From NCBI GenBank assembly GCA_947480015.1, contig CANKBS010000004.1:161747-225746 (forward strand): 64,000 bases of DNA, given 5' to 3'. The notes beneath the pieces are model-generated. The model made no database searches. It was not told where the DNA came from and saw only the letters and a program-made list of their open reading frames with translations. This document shows, piece after piece, positions 37,791 to 46,785 of this stretch. Position 1 is the stretch's first letter. Each line of letters begins with the position of its first letter. The translations under genes were made by a program, and so were the position numbers. The DNA comes from Sphingobacteriaceae bacterium (lineage in GTDB: Bacteria; Bacteroidota; Bacteroidia; B-17B0; Aurantibacillaceae).

Positions 37791-39622
37791 TTTTCGAGAC
37801 TGGCGCCCGGTTTAAAAAAACGTTCAATGCTTTTTTTGGTTTCATCCAAAATAACTAATTCGGGAGCATGATGTGGTTTTCTGCGTGCATCAATAATCAT
37901 GGGCCCTCTACAACCCCAATGTTTATTTTCAATAAATTCATCTACACCATATATATCATGCGATGGATTACTTCTGGTATACGTAATCCAAACATAATCA
38001 TTCATGCGCTGCGGGCGATTTTCAAATACAAAATGGTCGTAAATGATAATTTGCACAATGCCTTCCAGTTCCTGTTTATTAGCCGAGAGCCAGTCGGCCA
38101 GTTCTTTGATCTCTGCTCTGGCGGCTTGATGACTTGTGAATGGTTTTAATTGTAACCCAATTACTCCGGGTATGAGTAATTTAACTTCGGTAACGAGCGA
38201 ACAGTTAGATAAGCAAAGCGGTAACTCTTCCGTTAAGGTTCTTAATTTATCGCCATAGGCAGCAAGCACCAATTTCGAACCTTCATTTATCTCGTCTCCG
38301 CTATAATCAAGGGTGTCGATACTTGTTTTGGTATAAAAATGAAGGTCGCGACTTAAATCAATACGTTCAAAAACGAATTTAAAAAAGGCAGCCACTTCTT
38401 CACAAAGCAATTCATGTTTATCATCGCCGCCAATAAATAAGTATTTCGCCAAACTTAATTGTCCGGTGCCTAAAATGCGATTGGCCTGAGTTAATAATTC
38501 GGCGGGACGTTTATTTTTTAAATAGGGCGTATAGCGTTCGCTACCAACAGCCAGTAACAAAGGGTGCACGCCGGCAGCATCTACCGCATGAACTTCCTTA
38601 ACTCCCGGAATTTCATTGGGAATAGCACTTCCGCTAATTTTATGAATGAGTGCACCAAACGAAGTGTCCTCTTGCGGTGGCCGGCCCACCACTGTAAATG
38701 GCCAAATAGCATTTTCTTTGGCATAAACCTTATGCACACGCATTAATGGAAAGGGATGCGTTAAACTATAATAACCCAAATGATCACCAAATGGACCTTC
38801 GGGTTTGTTTTCATTGGGATAAATTTCACCGGTGATCACAAAATCGGCATCGAGGGATATACAGAATCCGTCTTTATAGGCATATCTGAAACGTCTACCA
38901 CCTAAGGCTCCGGCAAAAGTAAGTTCACTAATGCCTTCGGGCAAAGGCATAACAGCTGCTAAGGTGTGTGAGGGCGGTCCGCCTACAAATATGCTCACCT
39001 TTAAAGGAATATTTTTTTTATTGGTTTTGTTCTGATGAATGCCAATGCCGCGGTGGATTTGATAATGTAGACCAATTTCTTTATCGCTTTGGTAATCATT
39101 TCCATTTAACTGAATGCGGTACATGCCTAAATTAGAAGCCATCACGCCCGGTTTTTCACAGTCTTCCGAATACACTTGGGGCAAGGTAATAAAGGCACCA
39201 CCATCGTTTGGCCAGTGTTTTATTTGCGGCAGGTCGCTAATTTGAATTTCATTAAATCCGGCCGAGGCAAAGGAACCTTTTTTAGGTAAGGCTTTTAAGG
39301 CGGCAAAACCGGTAGATAAGTAGTGAAAAGGGCGTTTGAGAGCGGCTAAAGGATTATTTCGTAACTGCACCAATTGCTGCATATTGGCTAACTGAAATCG
39401 AAACATAAATTTGCTCCGTTCCAAAGAACCAAACAAGTTACTCACCGCTTGGTATTTGCAACCTTTAAGGTTCTCAAATAAAAGTGCCGGACCTTCCTTA
39501 TCATACATCTTTAATTGTATGGCAGCCATTTCTAATTCAGGATCAATTTCTTCTTTGACACGAACTAATAATCCATTTTTTTCGAGATCATTTATACAAT
39601 CCTGTAAACTGCGGTAGGCCAT
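37781..39622 (-). CDS. UbiD-family decarboxylase (menaquinone-type)
   Basis: The 613-residue protein matches the long Bacteroidota UbiD form: LQDCINDLEKNGLLVRVKEEIDP at the start, IGLHYQIHRGIGIHQNK, VSIFVGGPPSHTLAAVMPLPEG and GEIYPNENKPEGPFGDHLGYYS, the prenyl-FMN and metal-binding Glu-rich region, with a TRSNPSHDIYG motif near the end. These enzymes use prenylated FMN to remove CO2 from aromatic acids; this subgroup is usually annotated in menaquinone synthesis via futalosine. No other mqn gene and no UbiX is in the window. It is followed by an overlapping membrane-protein gene. Confidence 0.9.
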   Translation of the reverse strand: MAYRSLQDCINDLEKNGLLVRVKEEIDPELEMAAIQLKMYDKEGPALLFENLKGCKYQAVSNLFGSLERSKFMFRFQLANMQQLVQLRNNPLAALKRPFHYLSTGFAALKALPKKGSFASAGFNEIQISDLPQIKHWPNDGGAFITLPQVYSEDCEKPGVMASNLGMYRIQLNGNDYQSDKEIGLHYQIHRGIGIHQNKTNKKNIPLKVSIFVGGPPSHTLAAVMPLPEGISELTFAGALGGRRFRYAYKDGFCISLDADFVITGEIYPNENKPEGPFGDHLGYYSLTHPFPLMRVHKVYAKENAIWPFTVVGRPPQEDTSFGALIHKISGSAIPNEIPGVKEVHAVDAAGVHPLLLAVGSERYTPYLKNKRPAELLTQANRILGTGQLSLAKYLFIGGDDKHELLCEEVAAFFKFVFERIDLSRDLHFYTKTSIDTLDYSGDEINEGSKLVLAAYGDKLRTLTEELPLCLSNCSLVTEVKLLIPGVIGLQLKPFTSHQAARAEIKELADWLSANKQELEGIVQIIIYDHFVFENRPQRMNDYVWITYTRSNPSHDIYGVDEFIENKHWGCRGPMIIDARRKPHHAPELVILDETKKSIERFFKPGASLEKWA

Positions 39623-39714
39623 ATGATTTTAGTATTAACTACTCTTACAACAGTAGCATCGATCTAATGTTTTAATGTTAAAGAAGTCTGGTTTCAAATC
39701 TAATAAATTAAGCC

Positions 39715-39746
39715 TTTATCTTGTATGCCATTTTTAATTAGTTTTG
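39715..39746 (+). promoter_or_regulatory. Promoter-like element upstream of the MazG-like gene
   Basis: TTTA (39715-39718), 20 bases, TAGTTTTG (39739-39746) approximates the Bacteroidota -33/-7 pattern. It would start transcription near 39753, giving a leader of about 70 bases. Confidence 0.4.
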
Positions 39747-39824
39747 TGAAGGTATTAACTATTTTTCCGGAAAGGTTTTTTAATCGCTTTCCTAAAAAGG
39801 GTATTAAATTAATAGGTTCGAACT

Positions 39825-40151
39825 ATGCAAATAACAGAGGCACAAAAATTAATCGACGATTGGATTAAAAAATATGGCGTTCGGTATTTTAACGAACTCA
39901 CCAATACCGCCATGTTAATGGAGGAAGTGGGTGAGGTAGCGCGCATTATGGCCAGACGTTATGGCGAACAAAGCGAAAAGGAGAGTGATAAGAGCAAAGA
40001 TTTGGCCGATGAAATGGCCGATGTGCTTTTTGTTTTAATGTGTATGGCCAATCAAACCGGTATTGATCTGGACGCTGCCTTAACAAAAAATCTCGAAAAA
40101 AAAACCAAACGCGATTCGCAGCGACACCACAACAATGATAAATTAAAGTGA
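39825..40151 (+). CDS. MazG-like nucleotide pyrophosphohydrolase
   Basis: The 108-residue protein has the all-alpha NTP pyrophosphatase motif: MLMEEVGEVAR (EExxE) followed by DLADEMADVLFVLMCMANQTGID (ExxD), which bind the magnesium ions. The length fits the single-domain MazG-like group, which removes pyrophosphate from NTPs or dNTPs, often aberrant ones. It is a single gene, divergent from the UbiD-like gene. The exact substrate is unknown. Confidence 0.9.
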   Translation: MQITEAQKLIDDWIKKYGVRYFNELTNTAMLMEEVGEVARIMARRYGEQSEKESDKSKDLADEMADVLFVLMCMANQTGIDLDAALTKNLEKKTKRDSQRHHNNDKLK

Positions 40152-40312
40152 AAAGTGTCATGATTCAGAAATGTCTCATGCAATTTTAACAACGACTATT
40201 TTTTGAAAAACTAAATCAGAATTAGCTGGTTGAATTCATAAGGCGAAAATGGTTATTGGTAGATTGAAGTACTTGAAATTTCAAAATAAACAGTAAAAGG
40301 AAAATGACAAAA

Positions 40313-40420
40313 GGCCTCTGAGCGCAAGGGATGCGGCGGGTTTAGCTCTTTTGCAGCGTTTTTTACGCTGCAAAAAGCCGAGCGATCAGCGAGCCCAAAG
40401 CAGCCCGCCCGGGCGCCCAA
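40313..40420. repeat. GC-rich palindromic intergenic element
   Basis: Within an AT-rich 294-base gap is a GC-rich block. Its core is a perfect 10-bp inverted repeat TTTTGCAGCG / CGCTGCAAAA (40349-40358 and 40366-40375), flanked by imperfect arms (GCGGCGGGTTTAGCTC and GAGCCCAAAGCAGCCCGC). The layout resembles dispersed REP-like elements I have seen between genes in other Bacteroidota. Only one copy is present in this window. Confidence 0.6.
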
Positions 40421-40445
40421 ATAAATTAGAGTTTAATTTGCAGAA

Positions 40446-41381
40446 CTAATAAAACACATTGGCATTGCTGAATACATTCCAATATAATTTAGCAGGCCTT
40501 ATTTTCTGATTTTCTTTATATAGGTACTGCTCACCCTTATCGTCAATCATGGGAATGTGGCAATTTTTAGATTTTTTACCGGGAATTAATTGCAGATCGT
40601 GTATAAATTTATTCTGAACGGCATTTCTGATTTGCTCGGCATCCACCCCCACATTGGCTTGCAGTATTTGTGCGTAACCCACTTGATACATAAACTGAGC
40701 GCTTAATAAGCCATGCGAGCTTTTAGCAAAAACACCCGCCGTTGTATCCATGTAACAGGATGACGGCACTTGTTTCGCATCAATAAGTGTTTTGTTACCC
40801 ATTTGCCCGGTCCACAAAGTGCAATTGATGCCCGCTTGAAAAATAGCCTGATAACGGTATTGAATGAGAAATGCTCCCGTGCGAAACCTGTCCAACATTG
40901 GCCTTGCGAGAATGTCGTTTTCACTGACGAGGGTAATGTTTTGGTATTCAAATGCAATAATGCCGGTTTGCTGCGTGGTTTTGTTTTTATTAAAATAAGC
41001 ATTGTAAGAATAAGCAATAGACGAACTTTTATTGGTTTGATTAGAAACGGAACTTAAAAATGGATTAAAATCTAAGTGTTCTTTTCCTAATGGTAGCACG
41101 AGTCCTTGTGATAAAACCAATTCGGGTTTGATGAATTTTGGTCCCAGATTTTTAAAGCTGTAATACAAACGAACACCCGAGTTGGCTTGTAAGCCATAGT
41201 TTACATAAAATAAATTAAAATTAATGCCGGCACGCTCGAAATGGCTGCCAAATGCAAGATTCAGTGAGATGTTAAAGCCAAGATGTTCGTCGGAATAAAG
41301 GAAAGACTGCCCTTTTAAAGCCGGTTTGGAAAGAAACAAAAAGCAAACACAACTAATGTATATTTTCCTGAAGCAAACCAA
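40446..41381 (-). CDS. Predicted outer-membrane barrel-like protein (often labelled polymorphic toxin type 23)
   Basis: The 311-residue protein has a signal peptide of about 24 residues (ending LKGQ). It is rich in alternating strands (INFNLFYVNYGLQANSGVRLYYSFKN and the like), then has ENDILARPMLDRFRTGAFLIQYRY and TLWTGQMGN, and a late HDLQLIPGKKSKNCHIPMIDD. I recall close relatives in Bacteroidota that databases label polymorphic toxin type 23; the signal peptide, barrel-like strand pattern and lack of an immunity gene make a toxin role doubtful. The start overlaps the end of aroK by 29 bases, so it belongs to the hemB-DUF6272-aroK run. Confidence 0.65.
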   Translation of the reverse strand: MVCFRKIYISCVCFLFLSKPALKGQSFLYSDEHLGFNISLNLAFGSHFERAGINFNLFYVNYGLQANSGVRLYYSFKNLGPKFIKPELVLSQGLVLPLGKEHLDFNPFLSSVSNQTNKSSSIAYSYNAYFNKNKTTQQTGIIAFEYQNITLVSENDILARPMLDRFRTGAFLIQYRYQAIFQAGINCTLWTGQMGNKTLIDAKQVPSSCYMDTTAGVFAKSSHGLLSAQFMYQVGYAQILQANVGVDAEQIRNAVQNKFIHDLQLIPGKKSKNCHIPMIDDKGEQYLYKENQKIRPAKLYWNVFSNANVFY

Positions 41382-41889
41382 TTATTTTCTGATTGAGCAG
41401 TTGTGGACTTAAGTTTAAACCATTCACCGTGATTTGAGCCTGCGTATAATATTTCCCCCTTTCCGATAGAATCTCTTCAATATTTTTAAGCAGTTCTTCT
41501 TCGCTCAGGTTTTTTAAAAGTGGGCGTGTGGTTTTAGATTTACGAATCCGCTCGGCTAAAACCACTGGTGTGAGTTGAATATAGATTAACAAACCTTTTT
41601 CTTTTATTTTTTCAAGGTTAGAATGGAAACAAACAGTCCCACCACCTAAGGAGATAACTGAGGCTTTATTTAACCGTAAAATTTCATCCAAACAATCACT
41701 TTCAATGGTTCTGAAACCAGCCTCTCCTTTTTGTTCGAAGATAGTGGGGATATCAGCTTTTTCTTTTTTCTCAATGTAGGCGTCCAGATCAATAAAATTT
41801 ACTTTGAGCATGGCGGCTAATTTTTGTCCGGCTGTTGATTTGCCGCTGCCCATAAAACCGGTTAAAAAAATGTGTTGCGAAATTGTCAA
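41353..41889 (-). CDS. aroK: Shikimate kinase
   Basis: The 178-residue protein has the Walker A GFMGSGKSTAG (about residues 11-21), the shikimate-binding DLD motif in NFIDLDAYIEK, the FR in GEAGFRTIE and the GGG in ISLGGGTV. These are diagnostic for shikimate kinase, which phosphorylates shikimate at the 3-position in aromatic amino acid synthesis. Length is standard (about 170-180). The gene overlaps the following barrel-protein gene and lies 36 bases after the DUF6272-like gene. Confidence 0.96.
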   Translation of the reverse strand: MTISQHIFLTGFMGSGKSTAGQKLAAMLKVNFIDLDAYIEKKEKADIPTIFEQKGEAGFRTIESDCLDEILRLNKASVISLGGGTVCFHSNLEKIKEKGLLIYIQLTPVVLAERIRKSKTTRPLLKNLSEEELLKNIEEILSERGKYYTQAQITVNGLNLSPQLLNQKIIGLLQENIH

Positions 41890-41925
41890 TGTGTGATGGA
41901 ATAAATGGAAATGAATGTAGACGCT

Positions 41926-42447
41926 TTAATTAAGCGAATTTATTTTGAAATTAATATTGAACAAGGAATTTTGTTCAAGGTCTCTGAATGTACAATTGCA
42001 ATCATCTACCTTTAATGCAATTTCAATTAAGCCGGAGCCCACAGGAACAGAATCATCCATATGCAACATGGTTCTTGATTTTAAAGACATTAATTCGTCT
42101 TTACTTTTTGTTTTTAAAAAGTGTAGTTGCTGAATAATTGATTTTTTTTGTGCCGGGTTCACCACGGCTATGGTGTCTACTTGATACTGTTCGTCTTTTT
42201 TTGAAACGGCTAAAAGTGATTTAAACTGAACCTTGTCGTCTTCAGGATAAAAATTGTTTTTGATGATGTTTTCAACGCAATTATTAAGCGCGTCGTGCAC
42301 TCGTGCAATCGTAAGAGGTGATTCATCATTGCTTTCCAGTTTGCTTCGTGTAATTTGAAGCACCTGCGAGAGCACGCTGTTATCAATAAAACCATAATAG
42401 CTAAAAATAACATTGTTGCTGTGCAAATCTTCAATGAGTGATTTCAT
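41926..42447 (-). CDS. SiaB/DUF6272-like protein, probable regulatory kinase fold
   Basis: The 173-residue protein starts with a strand-rich FSYYGFIDNSVLSQVLQITRSKL, followed by RVHDALNNCVENIIKNNF, similar to the helix of SiaB/DUF6272 proteins that carries the asparagine of an anti-sigma-like ATPase fold. These proteins take part in partner-switching control in other bacteria; the match here is by pattern recall and moderate. The C-terminal half (DTIAVVNPAQKKSIIQQLHFL and GSGLIEIALKVDD) also fits the family. It sits between hemB and aroK, 37 bases downstream of hemB. Confidence 0.55.
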   Translation of the reverse strand: MKSLIEDLHSNNVIFSYYGFIDNSVLSQVLQITRSKLESNDESPLTIARVHDALNNCVENIIKNNFYPEDDKVQFKSLLAVSKKDEQYQVDTIAVVNPAQKKSIIQQLHFLKTKSKDELMSLKSRTMLHMDDSVPVGSGLIEIALKVDDCNCTFRDLEQNSLFNINFKINSLN

Positions 42448-42484
42448 GCTATAGAGGTTTAATGCGTTTGATAGACTAAGTTAA

Positions 42485-43462
42485 CTATTTTTTGGCTAGG
42501 GCAAATTCTTTGGCAAAATAAGTGAGTATGACCGATGCGCCGGCGCGTTTTAAGCTCAAAAGAATTTCATCCCTAATCTTATCTCCATCTATCCATCCTT
42601 TGGCAGCAGCAGCTTTCACCATGGCGTATTCACCACTCACATTATAAGCTGCAATGGGTAAATTATAGTTGTCATTTAATAGTTTAATAATGTCCATATA
42701 ACTCAGGGCCGGTTTCACCATTAAAAAATCGGCGCCTTCCGTAAAATCCAGCTCAGCTTCTATCAAGGCTTCTTTGCTGTTAGCCGGATCCATCTGATAA
42801 GTTTTTTTATCACCAAATTTCGGCGTACTATCTAAGGCATCGCGAAATGGGCCGTAAAATGCAGAGGCATATTTTGCCGTGTAGCTCATTATCGAAACAT
42901 GGCTGAATCCTTTTTCATCTAAGGCGCGTCTGATATAACCAACTCTGCCATCCATCATATCGCTCGGCCCAATGATGTCGGCGCCACTCTCAGCCTGAGC
43001 TATGGCCATTTTCGCCAGAATTTCGAGGGTTTCATCGTTTAAAATTTCCCCGTTTTTTACCAATCCATCGTGACCATCACTGCTATATGGATCCATGGCC
43101 ACATCGGTCATTAAAATAGCTTCAGGAAATTTTTTTTTAATTTCTTTTAGGGTAGAAAGATAGAGTCCTTTTTTATTGTGAGATTCAGTTGCTTTTTTAT
43201 CTTTTAAACTGTCTTCTAAATTTGGAAACAAATCAAAAGTAGTAATGCCAAGTTTCAAACATTCTTCAATCTCTTTGAGTAAGAGGTCGGGACTTCTTCT
43301 AAAAATACCCGGCATCGATTTCACTTCTGTTTTTTTGTTTTTCCCATCAATCATAAATAGGGGAAAAACAAGATCATTTACGGTAACCGAATTCTCCTGT
43401 ATTAAATTGCGAATAGCGGCGTTTTTTCGATTACGGCGCGGGCGCTGTGTTAAATGAATCAT
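42485..43462 (-). CDS. hemB: Porphobilinogen synthase (delta-aminolevulinate dehydratase)
   Basis: The 325-residue protein shows the two active-site lysine regions, SYTAKYASAFYGPFRDA and FLMVKPALSYMDI. The segment that in zinc enzymes has three cysteines reads DVAMDPYSSDGHDGLV here, so it is a magnesium/potassium-type enzyme with Asp ligands. It joins two 5-aminolevulinate molecules to porphobilinogen in haem synthesis. It heads a same-strand run with the SiaB-like, aroK and barrel genes. Confidence 0.97.
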   Translation of the reverse strand: MIHLTQRPRRNRKNAAIRNLIQENSVTVNDLVFPLFMIDGKNKKTEVKSMPGIFRRSPDLLLKEIEECLKLGITTFDLFPNLEDSLKDKKATESHNKKGLYLSTLKEIKKKFPEAILMTDVAMDPYSSDGHDGLVKNGEILNDETLEILAKMAIAQAESGADIIGPSDMMDGRVGYIRRALDEKGFSHVSIMSYTAKYASAFYGPFRDALDSTPKFGDKKTYQMDPANSKEALIEAELDFTEGADFLMVKPALSYMDIIKLLNDNYNLPIAAYNVSGEYAMVKAAAAKGWIDGDKIRDEILLSLKRAGASVILTYFAKEFALAKK

Positions 43463-43518
43463 AATAGAATTTGAGCCCCAAAGTTAAGGCATATTTTTAA
43501 AAAGTAGGAATAAAAAGG

Positions 43519-44532
43519 CTATTGTTTTTTTGAATTTAAGACGGCAAAGGCATTGCTGCGCTCATTCATTTCGAGCATAGCGGCAAGAATGAGTTGTGAA
43601 TAGTTTTGTGAAGCCGATTTAAACCTGGCTGTTTGCGTTCGCCATAGGGTTAAAATGAGATTGATGTCGCCATCGCATGGGTTGCAGGTAAATACAGCCT
43701 TTTGCACATTATAAGCTCCGGCATGGTAGATATGCATCACCAAAAGTTTATACCACAGTTCGTCGGCATTAACATGACTTATTTTAAGCGAATCGAGAAT
43801 TCGGTTGGCTCTTGGAACACAAATATTTTTAATAAGGCTACTGGCGGCATAGGCCGAACGCTCAAAATCAGCTCTTTCATCAAGGTGTTTGTTAACTTTT
43901 AAACCATACATCTTAGCAACGTCTTTCATCAATTGAAATGCCCCATAGGCACCAACATTCGACTTTTGTAGTTTGTTTGGACTCTCAATAAGCAGTATGG
44001 CCTGGGCATACCATGGGTCGACATTATTTTGCACAAAACAATGAATGCCTTTTTCGAAATTTTGCGAAGTACGATCAAAATCGTAAAAGAATTTTTTTCC
44101 GGTGGTAAATAAAATACGGTTGCTTGAATCGAGGTTACGTGAACAACGAATGCTATCGCGGTAATTTTTTTTTGAAGAATCACTTTTTGCATTCCAATCA
44201 CGAATACTTATTTTTTGAATAAAACCTCGTGTTTCGGCCATACTGATAATGGCCGTATCCTGATGCAGGTTCATAATTGTGCGCCAAAATTTAATTTGTG
44301 GCAATGTGTCTAATCCAAGATCATAAATGGAAGGATCAAAAATATAATTTTCGTTAAAGTGGGTAATGGGGTTTATTACCCCAATCACATTTTTACATAA
44401 ACTTTTGGAAGGTGCCATAAAAACGGGCACATTGGCAGAATTACGTTTGGCAAGCGTATCGTCAGAACCGGCTCTTAAAGGACGTGTAAAAGTGGTTAAG
44501 GTTAATAATGAAAGAAACAACAGGTAACGCAT
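43519..44532 (-). CDS. Lytic transglycosylase-like (SLT) exported protein
   Basis: The 337-residue protein has a signal peptide of about 20 residues. At about residues 180-290 it has an SLT-type core: YAQAILLIESPNKLQKSNVGAYGAFQLMKDVAKMYGL, where the Glu of LLIES is the expected catalytic acid, followed by FERSAYAASSLIK and HIYHAGAYNVQKAV. MltD/Slt-type enzymes cut peptidoglycan glycan strands. The N-terminal about 150 residues are not assigned. The ES-to-GAYGAFQ spacing matches lytic transglycosylases, but substrate was not tested and activity is inferred. Confidence 0.8.
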   Translation of the reverse strand: MRYLLFLSLLTLTTFTRPLRAGSDDTLAKRNSANVPVFMAPSKSLCKNVIGVINPITHFNENYIFDPSIYDLGLDTLPQIKFWRTIMNLHQDTAIISMAETRGFIQKISIRDWNAKSDSSKKNYRDSIRCSRNLDSSNRILFTTGKKFFYDFDRTSQNFEKGIHCFVQNNVDPWYAQAILLIESPNKLQKSNVGAYGAFQLMKDVAKMYGLKVNKHLDERADFERSAYAASSLIKNICVPRANRILDSLKISHVNADELWYKLLVMHIYHAGAYNVQKAVFTCNPCDGDINLILTLWRTQTARFKSASQNYSQLILAAMLEMNERSNAFAVLNSKKQ

Positions 44533-44746
44533 ATGAATGGTAATAAATCTAAGTTAAAACTTAAAAGTAAGAAATCCAAAAGGCCAGAATCCTTAATAAC
44601 AGTCGATTTCTTAATACCCTGCTGTTAGTAAAGACTAATAGACAAGGGTTTGCGCCAAAAATCAACCGTAACTATATTAAAACGAAGCAGATGCAATATT
44701 TAACACCTAAAGGTGATAAAGAAGTCTAAACCACTAATAAACCAGT

Positions 44747-45712
44747 TTAGTTTAGTTTTTTGCCCAAGGCCATGACTTCTTTACCTATACCGGTAAAGGA
44801 AACAATATTAAGAGGAAATTCAAGAAACACATGTAAGAAACTCAGAAAAAATAAAACCTGTAAGCCTAAATTATAATTGTAGGCATACAAGAAAACGGCC
44901 ACTAACCATACGCTTAAGGTAATAATGAGAGTAGCTTTGGGCACTTGATGCCATTTAATGACCGATGTTTTTGAGAACCAGTTAAGGTAATGGTAGGTAT
45001 AGGCAAAGGCGATAAGGCGCATAATTACAAAACCGGCATTGGTGGTGAAAACCTGACTGGTTTCGGTAAACTGATCGAGGTTAAAAAAATTAATTAATTG
45101 AAAATTTAGTTCAGTAAACGCTGAATAGCTTTTTTGAGAATAATCACTCACGGTATAAAATAAATTTTGGGGTTGCAGCACCAAAAGGCTAATAGCACAT
45201 GTGATTAAAACTAAAATCGAAATAAATCCCGGCCATGATTTTTCTTTCAGCACGCCATAAAGCATAAAGGCCCCTGTAAAAATAAATACATGAATAATAG
45301 TGGGTAAGAAGATGGCAACCCAGGTAAAATAAACGGACAAATTATTTAAAAAACTAATAACAAAAAAGGATAATGCCAAAAAGGTAATGCGATACAACCA
45401 GTCCTTAATAAAAACAAAAACTAAGCTGGCCAGTAAACTATAAAGTATCACATCGGCCATTAAATTATAATTTTTGCTCGGATTAAAATTCCAACAAAAG
45501 AGTAGGGAACAAGCCCCGATTAGAAAAATAAAATCGTATTTGCCTTTTGTGAAATAATTTTTTTTGTGCAGCCAGCCAATCTCAGTTACATAATGCAAAG
45601 GCCCTAATACACCGTAAGAAAATAAAAACAATTCAAAAGGTATGAAAAAGGCTACAATGCAGGACAGGATGATTAAACCCGAATTGAGGTGATGGATGGC
45701 TGCTGACGTCAT
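44747..45712 (-). CDS. Polytopic membrane protein with conserved-looking intramembrane histidines
   Basis: The 321-residue protein has about nine hydrophobic helices. Histidines sit within or at the edges of helices at 40 (GPLHYVTEIGWL), 141 (PTIIHVFIF), 241 (YTYHYLNW) and 294 (LSFLHVFLEFPLN), with His255 in a loop (KWHQ). This arrangement suggests metal or haem ligands, but I recognise no family. It overlaps the upstream double-thioredoxin gene by 4 bases (ATGA), so the two are translationally coupled and may act together. Confidence 0.7.
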   Translation of the reverse strand: MTSAAIHHLNSGLIILSCIVAFFIPFELFLFSYGVLGPLHYVTEIGWLHKKNYFTKGKYDFIFLIGACSLLFCWNFNPSKNYNLMADVILYSLLASLVFVFIKDWLYRITFLALSFFVISFLNNLSVYFTWVAIFLPTIIHVFIFTGAFMLYGVLKEKSWPGFISILVLITCAISLLVLQPQNLFYTVSDYSQKSYSAFTELNFQLINFFNLDQFTETSQVFTTNAGFVIMRLIAFAYTYHYLNWFSKTSVIKWHQVPKATLIITLSVWLVAVFLYAYNYNLGLQVLFFLSFLHVFLEFPLNIVSFTGIGKEVMALGKKLN

Positions 45713-46740
45713 TTTTTCTTTGGTTTTGGGGCAGGCGGGGCCAGGTACTCCTGCATGTAATCATTAAATTTTTTCGTTTGGTAACTATTACTACCTATAA
45801 AAGTAAGAATTGGTTTTAAACGTTCGGGCGATTGGTAAAAATTTAACACTTCAAGGGTGTTTAATTGCTCGTCGAGGATACATAATGAGGGTAGGGTAAA
45901 ACGATTGGCCGATAATTTTAAAGCCAAGCCGTGCATGGGGAAATTACTAACTGGTGTCGTAAAATATTTTTCGTTTTTAAAAACTATCGTGTCGCTTGAT
46001 GTTGCACTAAAATTTACCAGATAAAAGTTTTTATTAATGTAATTGGCCACACTAGTATCAATAAAGGAAGTAGCGGTCATCACCTTGCCGGTATTACAAA
46101 ATTCGGTCCCAATATTTACCAGAACTTTTTTAGGCTTTTTCTTTTGAAGTTTCTCAACTTCTTGAATGGTATAGGTTTTAACTTTTATCTTAGCAAAACT
46201 GGTATCGTAAAAGCAATTCGTAAAATGTTTGTTAAACTCATCAAAAACCACAGTTTGCCAAGCATTTTCAACCATAAAAATTAAAATCGGTTCCATTTTT
46301 TTGTCCTCCATAAAACCTTGCGTAAGTAAATTGTACTCAAAATTATTGGTCACAAACAGGGTAGACGGATAACTTAATTTTTCGCCTAAAAATTTTATAG
46401 CCAATTCGTGGGCTGTTTTAGGTTCTTTTGATAGGGGTTTATAAATCTTCCCGTTGTACTCAATGGTGTCTTTGGTTTCGGCATTAAACTTAACCGGGTA
46501 AAAGTTGGCATTAATATAAGCAGCCAAACCTTCATTCGAATAAGTGGTTTTCATCATGTGTTTACACCAACCACACCAATCGGTGTATATATCAATTAGG
46601 AAGGGTTTTTTTAGTTCTTTGTTTTTTTCTTGAGCTTCTTTTAGGCTAAGCCACTTCACTAAACCGTTAGATTCATTTTGACTAGTGGCAGTATTTAATT
46701 GCGCAAATAAGATTAAAAGGGTAAGTAATTTTGTTTTCAT
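45709..46740 (-). CDS. Periplasmic protein with two thioredoxin-like domains, one without CxxC
   Basis: The 343-residue protein has a signal peptide (about 1-20, ending TATS). Domain 1 (about 35-150) reads IDIYTDWCGWCKHMMKTTYSN with an active-site CGWC. Domain 2 (about 190-320) repeats the same fold (VLVNIGTEFCNTGKVMTATSFID ... FTLPSLCILDEQ) but has only one cysteine at the active-site position, FCNTGK, so it cannot form the redox pair. It is the first gene of a coupled pair with the histidine-bearing membrane protein. A role in cofactor delivery or disulfide reduction for that partner is plausible but unproven. Confidence 0.85.
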   Translation of the reverse strand: MKTKLLTLLILFAQLNTATSQNESNGLVKWLSLKEAQEKNKELKKPFLIDIYTDWCGWCKHMMKTTYSNEGLAAYINANFYPVKFNAETKDTIEYNGKIYKPLSKEPKTAHELAIKFLGEKLSYPSTLFVTNNFEYNLLTQGFMEDKKMEPILIFMVENAWQTVVFDEFNKHFTNCFYDTSFAKIKVKTYTIQEVEKLQKKKPKKVLVNIGTEFCNTGKVMTATSFIDTSVANYINKNFYLVNFSATSSDTIVFKNEKYFTTPVSNFPMHGLALKLSANRFTLPSLCILDEQLNTLEVLNFYQSPERLKPILTFIGSNSYQTKKFNDYMQEYLAPPAPKPKKK

Positions 46741-46785
46741 TGAATTAGTGGTAAGTTTTTTTTATAAATTTAAAAACTTATTGGC

